Below, piece after piece: positions 1 to 5,898 of a DNA stretch of 7,257 nt (the first letter of the stretch is position 1; the number at the start of each line of letters is the position of its first letter). The notes beneath the pieces were generated by a model, which was not told the origin of the DNA, did not search any database, and saw only the letters and a program-made list of their open reading frames with translations. The position numbers were made by a program, and so were the translations under genes. This stretch comes from an uncultured bacterium (GTDB taxonomy: Bacteria; Verrucomicrobiota; Kiritimatiellia; UBA8416; CALETX01). The stretch is from contig CALETX010000422.1 in NCBI GenBank assembly GCA_937920455.1, positions 1 through 7,257 of the forward strand, written 5' to 3'.

Positions 1-35
1 GAAAGTCACGCAGCAAATATCCGGTTTCAACGCGA

Positions 36-1253
36 TTACGAAGAAGAAGAGCTGACGCTGCGCCGGCGCTTCCACGCGCGCGGGGACCGTCCTGCCATGT
101 CCAGCCCCACAGCAAGGACCAGGACGGATCCCCGCACAACAAGTTGCATCCAGTTTTCCAGTCCAAGGTAGTCCATCCCCTGGACTACTGTTGCCATTAT
201 CAATGCGCCCAGAAAGCTTCCGGCCACCGAGCCTCTTCCGCCAAGCAGACTGGTTCCTCCGATGACGCAGGCGGCTACCGCGTACAGTTCGTACCACTCG
301 CCGGCCTTTTGAGTTGCGCCCTGGTTCTGAGCCATCCATACAACGCCGGCAATTCCAGCCAGAAAGCCCATCAGTGTGAAAACTGCGATGATGACCATCT
401 CGACCCCTATTCCCGAAAGTCTCGCGGCCTCTATGTTCCCGCCCACGGCGAACACGCGACGTCCGAATACCGTTCTTTTTGCGATGAAAGCCACCGCAAT
501 CATGCACAGTGCCATCGTAAGCGTCTGGGCAGGTATGCCTCGATATTGGTTCACCTTTACGACGAAGCCGAGAATAAGTGCTGCGGACGCAATGACCTTG
601 AAGGCAGAGCCGCCCCACCTTGCCGGCATGCCCATAGTCTTTCTTCTATGGGCCTCATAGAATACCATGGCGGCAATTGCAAATATACCGAACACCGCAA
701 GCGCGAGCCCGGCGCGCGACGGAATATAGCTGAACCCAAGGGCATTCACCCAGCTTGCGTCCGGAATCCTCGGATCCTTTGCGCTCACCTTCTGAGTAAG
801 GCCCCGGAAAACGAACATTCCGCCGAGGGTTACGATGAATGAGGGTATTTTGCACCATGCCACCAGTGAGCCCTGAATTGTGCCCAGCAACGTGGCTGCC
901 ACGATAGCTGGCGGAACCGCAGCCATTGCAGGCCACCCCAAGCCGGTCTCAGGATCCATCAGGAACGCGCAGATGGCTGCGGAAAGAGCGAGCAAAGACC
1001 CCACAGACAGATCAATGCAGCCGCTCACGATGACGAGCGTCATCCCTGAAGCAAGGATCGCCCATGTGGCCATGTCACGGCTTAGCTTGGCAATGCTCTC
1101 CCCACTGAAATAAAACGCCCCGACTCGCCAGCGGAAAAACAACCACATCGCAGCGAGGATCAGAATCATTGAAATCAGTCGCGCTTCTGCCGCGCCTGAA
1201 CCAAAAAAGACGGCAGCACCGCGTTTTTCACGCACAATATCTTTCATCCTCAA
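36..1253 (-). CDS. xylH: XylH-like sugar ABC transporter permease
   Basis: This is the inner-membrane permease of a monosaccharide ABC importer (BPD_transp_2 family, the RbsC/XylH type). It forms the channel through which sugar delivered by the upstream binding protein enters the cytoplasm. The 405-residue product is very hydrophobic, with about ten membrane segments (for example near residues 26-42, 61-99, 107-132, 182-200, 246-258, 285-308 and 345-360). GGNIEAARLSG at 271-281 matches the family's cytoplasmic loop that contacts the ATPase, and IGGTSLLGGRGS at 331-342 is also typical. The length is close to that of XylH. A TTG at 1253 overlaps the xylG stop as TTGA and has GGAGG (1261-1265) 7 nt upstream. 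An ATG two codons later (1247) has the same site 13 nt away, so the start is uncertain by two residues. The C-terminus is basic and ends in five serines. Sugar specificity is inferred from the neighbouring XylF-like gene. Confidence 0.93.
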   Translation of the reverse strand: MRMKDIVREKRGAAVFFGSGAAEARLISMILILAAMWLFFRWRVGAFYFSGESIAKLSRDMATWAILASGMTLVIVSGCIDLSVGSLLALSAAICAFLMDPETGLGWPAMAAVPPAIVAATLLGTIQGSLVAWCKIPSFIVTLGGMFVFRGLTQKVSAKDPRIPDASWVNALGFSYIPSRAGLALAVFGIFAIAAMVFYEAHRRKTMGMPARWGGSAFKVIASAALILGFVVKVNQYRGIPAQTLTMALCMIAVAFIAKRTVFGRRVFAVGGNIEAARLSGIGVEMVIIAVFTLMGFLAGIAGVVWMAQNQGATQKAGEWYELYAVAACVIGGTSLLGGRGSVAGSFLGALIMATVVQGMDYLGLENWMQLVVRGSVLVLAVGLDMAGRSPRAWKRRRSVSSSSS

Positions 1254-2773
1254 ACAGCCGCCTCCATTATACGCTCCGGCGTGGCATCCGTCCCTTCAAG
1301 CACGGCGCTGACACGCCCCCTCCTCATCACAAGCACACGATCCGAGGTTCCCAGCACCTCCGGCAACTCGCTAGATATCATGAGCACGGCTGTTCCTTCA
1401 TCCGCAAGCCGACGAATTATCTGGAACATCTCGAATTTGGCGCCCACGTCTATGCCGCGGGCAGGCTCATCCAGAATCAAGACGGCCGGCCGGCCGAGCA
1501 GCCACTTTCCTGCAACCACCTTCTGCTGATTTCCACCGGAAAGCCGCTTCACAATCGTTTCGAGGGCGGGGGTCCTGATATCGAGCCTTCGAACGATGTT
1601 CTCTCCCTCGCGTCGCACAGTTGGCTCATCCACCACTCCTGCCGTCGAATATTGGGGCAGATGAGCCAGCATGAGATTGTCGGACACGGAAAAGTCCATA
1701 ACAAGTCCGTGTCGTCTGCGATCCTCCGGCACGAGAGCCATGCCCCCTTCAATGGCGTCCGAAATAGACCGTATTGGGCGGGCGCGATTCGCCAGCCAAA
1801 TGTGCCCGCCCCACCGGCCGATCCATGCGCCAAAAATGGTCAGAGCCAATTCTGTCCGGCCGGCACCCATCAATCCCGCCACTCCGAGAATTTCGCCGCT
1901 ATGCAGATCAAATGAAACGCCGTCAACGACCGGTTTGCCGCTCACCGGGTCCGCTGCCCAGACATCCCTGACGCGCAACGCGGCTTCGCCCTTCCTCCGC
2001 GACGAGGCCAGAGGCGTGAATGTCATTTTTCTCCCGACCATGGCTGCGATGAGTCGTTCGCGCGTCCAGTCTTCTCGCAGGCCTGTCTCCACGACTTTGC
2101 CATCCCTCAGAACGGTAATTCTATCCGCAACAGCGAGCACTTCATCCAGTCTGTGTGAGATATAAACTACAGCCTGTCCATCGCCTGCCAGCTGGCGCAG
2201 GAGCGCAAGCAGTTGCCTGCTCTCACGCTCAGAAAGAGAGGCGGTTGGCTCGTCAAGGATGAGCAGGCGGTTCTCTCGTCTGATAGCGCGCGCAATTTCC
2301 ACCATCTGCTGCGCGGCTATGCCGAATGTGGACACAGGCGCAGCGACGTCCAACGTCGCATTCAAGCGCCGCAGTATTCGCTCCGCGTTCTGCTGGATCG
2401 CGCCAAAGTCCACAATGAACCCGGCCCTTCGCGGTTCCGCCCCCAGAAAAATATTTTCCGCCGCGCTCAGGTGGGGGATAAGGGACAACTCCTGATGTAT
2501 GACGGCTATGCCCGCCGCGGCTGACTCACGCGGCGACCCAAAGCGGACGGGGCGGCCTTCCAACACAAGCTCGCCGGCATAGCTTCCGGCTGGCTGGATT
2601 CCTGCCAGGACTTTTATCAGAGTGGATTTTCCGGCGCCGTTTTCGCCGACCAGCGCGTGAATTTCTCCATTCCGCACCGAAAACGACACACCGTCAAGCG
2701 CGCGGACTCCGGGAAAATCAACCGTTATCTGGCGTGCTTCGAGAAAGGGCGCTATATCCGGCGCCGTCGTCAT
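1250..2773 (-). CDS. xylG: XylG-like sugar ABC transporter ATP-binding protein
   Basis: This is the cytoplasmic ATPase that powers the xylose-type importer. The 507-residue protein has two fused ABC domains, as in XylG, RbsA and MglA. Domain 1 has Walker A GENGAGKST (43-51), Q-loop HQE (93-95), a degenerate signature around residues 150-157, Walker B LLILDEPTASL (170-180) and switch histidine H207 in YISHRLDE. Domain 2 has a degenerate Walker A GLMGAGRTE (300-308, lysine replaced by arginine), an intact signature LSGGNQQK (411-418), Walker B VLILDEP (431-437) and GIDVGAK after it. The asymmetry is normal for this family: one site lacks a good signature and the other a good P-loop. DEPARG in domain 2 departs from the usual DEPTRG by one residue. 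The ATG overlaps the xylF stop as ATGA, and no clear Shine-Dalgarno site lies before it, so translation is probably coupled. The assignment to xylose rather than ribose or another sugar rests on the upstream binding protein. Confidence 0.94.
   Translation of the reverse strand: MTTAPDIAPFLEARQITVDFPGVRALDGVSFSVRNGEIHALVGENGAGKSTLIKVLAGIQPAGSYAGELVLEGRPVRFGSPRESAAAGIAVIHQELSLIPHLSAAENIFLGAEPRRAGFIVDFGAIQQNAERILRRLNATLDVAAPVSTFGIAAQQMVEIARAIRRENRLLILDEPTASLSERESRQLLALLRQLAGDGQAVVYISHRLDEVLAVADRITVLRDGKVVETGLREDWTRERLIAAMVGRKMTFTPLASSRRKGEAALRVRDVWAADPVSGKPVVDGVSFDLHSGEILGVAGLMGAGRTELALTIFGAWIGRWGGHIWLANRARPIRSISDAIEGGMALVPEDRRRHGLVMDFSVSDNLMLAHLPQYSTAGVVDEPTVRREGENIVRRLDIRTPALETIVKRLSGGNQQKVVAGKWLLGRPAVLILDEPARGIDVGAKFEMFQIIRRLADEGTAVLMISSELPEVLGTSDRVLVMRRGRVSAVLEGTDATPERIMEAAV
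1261..1265 (-). promoter_or_regulatory. Ribosome binding site bearing on the xylH start
   Basis: GGAGG on the minus strand, inside the end of xylG, lies 7 nt before the TTG at 1253 and 13 nt before the ATG at 1247. The spacing favours TTG, while codon preference favours ATG. Confidence 0.6.
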
Positions 2774-3873
2774 TCGGCAAAAGCGGTTTCGGAGTATATC
2801 TTCTCTTCAGAGTGCCAGCCGTCCTGCACCACGGTGTCGCGCATGTTTTCTTTGGTCACTGCTATGGGTGAAAGATAGATGCTTGGCACATCAATCGTCC
2901 CGTTGTTGAGCTTGTGCAATTTCACTCCAAGCGCCGCTGCTATTTCGTCCGGCAGTTCCCCACGCGCCAGCCTCACGGCGGCCTCGGCCGATGCCGAAGC
3001 AAGCTGGCGAACGGGTTTGTACACTGTGACCGTCTGTGTTCCCTCCACCACCCTCCGGCATGCGGCCAGCTCAGCATCCTGACCCGATACCGCCACCGCG
3101 CCGGCAAGCCCTTCCGCTTTCAAGGCCGCGATCGCGCCGCCAGCCGTGCCATCATTGGAGGCTATGATCGCGTGGACCGGCTTGCCCTCGGCCTTGAATC
3201 TTGTCAGCAGGTTGCTGATCTTTCTGCGCGCCTCCTCTTTGTCCCAGTTGTCGAGGAAGGAATCATCCAGGATGTTGATCTTCTTTCCCGTTGCTTCCTC
3301 ATGCTCGCGTATCGCCTTCATCTGCCCTCTTCTCAGAAGAGCGGCGTTGTTGTCGCTGGAAGCCCCGCCCAACAGAATGAAATTCCCTTCAGGGACCTTC
3401 TCCAGTACTCCCTTTGCCTGCATGTAGCCCACAAGCTCATTATCGAAGGTGATATACATGTCGAGGTTGCAGCCCAAAATCAGGCGGTCATAGGCCAGCA
3501 CCGGCACATTCTTCTCGTGAGCGCTCTTGACTATTCTGGCAGCGGTCTTGAGGTCCCTCGGAATTACCACAAGAACATCCGCTCCCTGCGTCAGAAACGT
3601 GTCCGCCTGCTGATTCTGCTTGTCCTGATCTCCGTTGGCTACAGCGCGCAGCACTTTGGCTCCGAGTTCCTCCGCTCGCTTCGTGAAGTACTCCTCGTCT
3701 CGGGCCCAGCGCGCGACATCATAGGTTTCCATGAGAAGGCCGATGGTAATCTGTCGGCCGGCTGTTTTTTCACTGCCGGCTGGCTTTTCCACCTCTTTCT
3801 TTCGACCGCAACCGGCGGCAATCGCAAGCGCAATAACCGTTGTCAGGCAGTCCGTCAGCATTCCTCGTTTCAT
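2770..3873 (-). CDS. xylF: XylF-like D-xylose-binding lipoprotein
   Basis: This is the extracytoplasmic sugar-binding component that hands its ligand to the permease. The 367-residue protein resembles E. coli XylF along its whole length as I remember that sequence. Matching stretches include ITIGLLMETYDVARW (42-56), FTKRAEELGAKV (63-74), DVLVVIPRD (99-107), VPVLAYDRLI (123-132), FDNELVG (143-149), DNNAALLRRGQMK (174-186), ASNDGTAGGAI (238-248), SGQDAELA (263-270) and TQTVTVYKP (279-287). The N-terminus has basic residues, a hydrophobic run and IAAGC ending at C22, which fits a lipobox, so the protein is probably lipid-anchored instead of freely periplasmic. The start at 3873 is chosen because GGAGGT (3879-3884) lies 5 nt upstream. 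An in-frame ATG at 3921 would add 16 residues without charge logic and lacks support. D-xylose is the most likely ligand, but related pentoses cannot be excluded by eye. Confidence 0.93.
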   Translation of the reverse strand: MKRGMLTDCLTTVIALAIAAGCGRKKEVEKPAGSEKTAGRQITIGLLMETYDVARWARDEEYFTKRAEELGAKVLRAVANGDQDKQNQQADTFLTQGADVLVVIPRDLKTAARIVKSAHEKNVPVLAYDRLILGCNLDMYITFDNELVGYMQAKGVLEKVPEGNFILLGGASSDNNAALLRRGQMKAIREHEEATGKKINILDDSFLDNWDKEEARRKISNLLTRFKAEGKPVHAIIASNDGTAGGAIAALKAEGLAGAVAVSGQDAELAACRRVVEGTQTVTVYKPVRQLASASAEAAVRLARGELPDEIAAALGVKLHKLNNGTIDVPSIYLSPIAVTKENMRDTVVQDGWHSEEKIYSETAFAE

Positions 3874-3878
3874 TGCGC

Positions 3879-3884
3879 ACCTCC
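3879..3884 (-). promoter_or_regulatory. Ribosome binding site of xylF
   Basis: GGAGGT lies 5 nt before the ATG at 3873 and fixes this start ahead of the in-frame ATG at 3921. It is the strongest such site in the operon, consistent with high output of the binding protein relative to the ATPase and permease. Confidence 0.75.
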
Positions 3885-3895
3885 ACCTTTCGGGA

Positions 3896-3912
3896 CCGGC
3901 AAGGGACGCCGG
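3896..3912 (-). other. Intercistronic hairpin between GH30 gene and xylF
   Basis: On the minus strand CCGGC and GCCGG form a 5-bp GC stem with a 7-nt loop, in the 55-nt gap between the hydrolase stop and the xylF start and just before the xylF ribosome binding site. There is no T-run after it, so it is not a standard terminator. It could be an mRNA-stabilising or processing element, or chance in GC-rich DNA. Confidence 0.35.
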
Positions 3913-3928
3913 AGCACCCACTCACAAC

Positions 3929-5230
3929 TCAGGCTAAAACAAAAGTATTTACCGATCTCGGGTCAAGGACCGCAAGCGCCCGGCCTGCTGGCCATTCGAT
4001 GCGGATTGTTTGGCGCTCTGACAACATGTTGCCCACGCCAAGGATCAGGCAGCCATCGGGATTTCGAAATCCAACGGACATAGCGCACAAAGGGCCTTCA
4101 AGTCGAAGCACACGCGCTCCCGGCCTCACAAATGCGGACAGATGTTTCATCACGTAGAATTCGGGATTGTATAAAACACGCCGTTTCTCTGGATCGGCCG
4201 TAATCATGGAGTTCTGAGGCCATCCCCACGTGCTCCTGCCCCCCGGCGGTAGCACCATGTTCCAGTACACGTATGCTACCACCCCGTTCGTGATATAATG
4301 CTGCATGAGGCTGAAAACATACATGGCGTGGTCCCAGCTGTTCCTGCCGTCACCGCATTCGTTCTCTGTCTGCATGATCGGCACATCAGGCCAGGCCATA
4401 TGCGTCCTCTGAATCGCTCCCTTGCCGGCCCACTGGTATCCTATCCCCCTGACAAATGATCGCGCCAGCGGGTCGGAGAGAACCGTGTGCGCGTAGCCGT
4501 AGTGATCTTCAGTGTTGAGTGTTCCGAGCCATATTTCGGATGCCACCCTTTCTCTCTTGAAACAAGGACCTAGATAATCGCGTATAAAGTCGCGCAGATC
4601 TTCGCCGGTCCACAGACATGAAGGAAACTTCTGGTCCGCAAGCGGCTCGTTCTGTACATGAATCTGCGAAATCCTGATTCCCTGCCGGGCGTATTCCTGC
4701 ACGAACCTCGCAAAGTACATCGCATAAGCGTGCAGATTTCTTTCCGTCCATATCAGTCTTCCGTAGTTATAGACTGGCGGATCCTTCATCCACGTCGGCG
4801 GACTCCACGGCGAGGCAAAAAGCTCCATGTCGGGTCTGCGCTTTAACGCCTCTCTGATGTATGGGATGAGATGCCGCCGGTCGCGCTCGACGGAAAAATG
4901 CTTCAACGAATAATCGCCAGGAGTTTCATCATGACTGTACCAATCCGCCGCGTAATCGCTGGCGCCTATTGGCAGGCGGCACAAGTTAAATGCGCAGCCT
5001 CCGGCTGGATCAAAAAGCGCATCGAGCGCTGATGACCGCATGCCGGCTGGGAGAGCCGAAAGCGCAATCCAGCCCAGCTCGTTGAAACACCCGCCGAATC
5101 CTCGCCATTGCTGTCTTGCGTCCCTTGTCACCACCAAATCTGCCGGCTGGTGATCGGATTTCAGAATCAGAGTTCTTTTCTTCCAGCGTCGTGTTGCGGA
5201 TGACGCTATCCAGAGGTTGTTCTTGTTCAC
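3929..5230 (-). CDS. Glycoside hydrolase family 30 enzyme
   Basis: This is a retaining glycoside hydrolase of family GH30, which includes glucosylceramidases, beta-xylosidases, beta-fucosidases and xylanases. The 433-residue form has the family pattern in order: GFGGCFNELGW (44-54) at the start of the barrel, LPIGASDY (86-93), SPWSPPTWM (140-148), HVQNEP (191-196) with E195 as the expected acid/base, and QTENECGDG (287-295) with E289 the likely nucleophile (E291 is close by). YWNMVLPPGG follows at 322-331. The last 65 or so residues fit the usual C-terminal beta-sandwich. GTG at 5230 is preferred because AAAGGA (5239-5244) lies 8 nt upstream. ATG at 5275 has no such site, and an in-frame stop (5309-5311) closes the frame beyond it. 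No signal peptide is visible from either start, suggesting a cytoplasmic enzyme. Its place ahead of xylFGH suggests a xylosidase-type activity. The subfamily and substrate are inference. Confidence 0.92.
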   Translation of the reverse strand: MNKNNLWIASSATRRWKKRTLILKSDHQPADLVVTRDARQQWRGFGGCFNELGWIALSALPAGMRSSALDALFDPAGGCAFNLCRLPIGASDYAADWYSHDETPGDYSLKHFSVERDRRHLIPYIREALKRRPDMELFASPWSPPTWMKDPPVYNYGRLIWTERNLHAYAMYFARFVQEYARQGIRISQIHVQNEPLADQKFPSCLWTGEDLRDFIRDYLGPCFKRERVASEIWLGTLNTEDHYGYAHTVLSDPLARSFVRGIGYQWAGKGAIQRTHMAWPDVPIMQTENECGDGRNSWDHAMYVFSLMQHYITNGVVAYVYWNMVLPPGGRSTWGWPQNSMITADPEKRRVLYNPEFYVMKHLSAFVRPGARVLRLEGPLCAMSVGFRNPDGCLILGVGNMLSERQTIRIEWPAGRALAVLDPRSVNTFVLA

Positions 5231-5238
5231 TTGTGGCG

Positions 5239-5244
5239 TCCTTT
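5239..5244 (-). promoter_or_regulatory. Ribosome binding site deciding the GH30 start
   Basis: AAAGGA on the minus strand lies 8 nt before the GTG at 5230. The upstream ATG at 5275 has no purine-rich site, so this element favours GTG initiation and a 433-residue enzyme. Confidence 0.65.
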
Positions 5245-5283
5245 CTCCAGGGCATACATGAACGCCGAAAACCATCTGATAAG

Positions 5284-5312
5284 ATTGTGTCGGCGCAGCG
5301 CAAGAAACTCAA
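5284..5312 (-). promoter_or_regulatory. Candidate promoter of the GH30-xylFGH operon
   Basis: On the minus strand TTGAGT (5307-5312) is followed after exactly 17 nt by CACAAT (5284-5289). Each box matches the sigma-70 consensus at four of six positions. Transcription would start near 5277, giving a leader of about 46 nt before the GTG at 5230. The position is right and the spacing ideal, but the boxes are only moderately good. Confidence 0.4.
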
Positions 5313-5320
5313 TACCATTT

Positions 5321-5348
5321 TTGTTGGAACTATGTAACAGGGAATAAA
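5321..5348 (+). promoter_or_regulatory. Weak candidate promoter for the yidD-like/TPR operon
   Basis: TTGTTG (5321-5326) and AATAAA (5343-5348) are separated by 16 nt upstream of the plus-strand genes. Both boxes match the sigma-70 consensus only partly. This is the best pair I see between the divergent genes on this strand, though a start further downstream is also possible. Confidence 0.25.
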
Positions 5349-5393
5349 CACAGATTCGTGAGGGAAAAAGGGCTATGAAACGAAAATGCTTGC

Positions 5394-5414
5394 AGCCAGG
5401 AGGCGCCTCCGGCT
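5394..5414. repeat. Inverted repeat upstream of the yidD-like start
   Basis: Two 10-base arms are perfectly complementary: AGCC then GGAGGC on the left, GCCTCC then GGCT on the right, with a single extra A at 5398. The core GGAGGCGCCTCC (5399-5410) is a 12-bp perfect palindrome. With no loop, it suits a dimeric protein site in DNA better than a simple RNA hairpin. It lies about 42 nt before the ATG at 5456, or inside the coding region if the ATG at 5375 is used. Confidence 0.5.
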
Positions 5415-5455
5415 TAGTATCGGAATCCCAACGGACGGAGGCAAAGGCACAACAC

Positions 5456-5896
5456 ATGATGCCAAGATGGGTCGTATCTGAAAAGTCTCTGGCTATTTTC
5501 CTCCTTGTGGCGTGTGTCGGAAACTGCGCCGAGCCCAATCTGGCAGAACCGTGGTCCGTATCCTCGCTTCATCCGGTCACGTGCGATCTATCACCCGGAC
5601 ATGGCCAATCAGCGCTTGACGTTCCCGGCATTGGACCGAGCATTTTGGGCTCCTGGATCAGATTTTATCAGCGTCACATGCATGCTGTTACCGCCTCACG
5701 CTGCATCATGCTCCCCTCATGTTCGCAGTATAGTCTTGAGGCCATCCGCAGGTACGGTGTGATTATCGGGATCATCATGACCATGGACCGGTTCATACAC
5801 GAGTGGGACGAGCCCAAACACGCCCCGCTTGTGAAGGTTGATGGGAAGCTCCGATGCTTCGACCCGGTGGAGGCAAACATCTTCTGGAGGCACTAG
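5456..5896 (+). CDS. Exported YidD-domain protein, probable lipoprotein
   Basis: The core matches the YidD family (DUF37), small proteins that in E. coli assist YidC-dependent membrane insertion. Residues 67-73 read WIRFYQR, and SRCIMLPSCSQYSLEAIRRYG (about 81-101) holds the family's paired cysteines and PSCSQYS motif. A hydrophobic stretch, GVIIGIIMTMDRF, follows. Two things are unusual. Standard YidD is about 70-85 residues with no signal peptide, whereas this 146-residue protein starts with a charged segment and SLAIFLLVAC, a good lipobox ending at C20. It also has a tail with a further cysteine and CFDPVEANIFWRH at the end. The protein therefore probably acts outside the cytoplasm. The start is uncertain: ATG at 5456 is chosen because it places the signal at the N-terminus (AAGG at 5444-5447), while ATG at 5375 would give 173 residues with the signal buried at residues 38-47. 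The TPR gene follows after 2 nt. Confidence 0.8.
   Translation: MMPRWVVSEKSLAIFLLVACVGNCAEPNLAEPWSVSSLHPVTCDLSPGHGQSALDVPGIGPSILGSWIRFYQRHMHAVTASRCIMLPSCSQYSLEAIRRYGVIIGIIMTMDRFIHEWDEPKHAPLVKVDGKLRCFDPVEANIFWRH
5886..5890 (+). promoter_or_regulatory. Ribosome binding site of the TPR gene
   Basis: GGAGG within the last codons of the yidD-like gene lies 8 nt before the ATG at 5899. It selects this start over the in-frame ATG at 5854. Confidence 0.75.
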
Positions 5897-5898
5897 AA

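Noticed and set aside
1..35. Start of another gene or a terminator after xylH
   Set aside because: The 35 bases show no hairpin with a T-run and no convincing start site. There is too little sequence to say more.
144..842. Plus-strand open frame (232 codons) opposite the permease
   Set aside because: The composition is unlike a real protein (many His, Cys and Ser), and the minus-strand permease fully explains the region.
1484..1495. Repeated GGCC palindromic run
   Set aside because: It sits in xylG codons for the conserved segment before Walker B (LLGRPAVLILDEP) and follows from GC-rich codon use.
1169..1915. Plus-strand open frame (248 codons) opposite xylG
   Set aside because: It lies antisense to well-conserved ABC ATPase motifs and shows no domain of its own.
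2914..4083. Long plus-strand open frame (389 codons) opposite xylF and the end of the GH30 gene
   Set aside because: Its product is rich in His, Arg, Gln and Ser with no recognisable domain, while the minus strand encodes a clear XylF match over the same bases. It is an antisense shadow of a GC-biased gene.
5322..5339. Possible operator TGTT-N10-AACA in the divergent region
   Set aside because: Only four bases per arm match and the inner bases are not symmetric, so this is not above chance.
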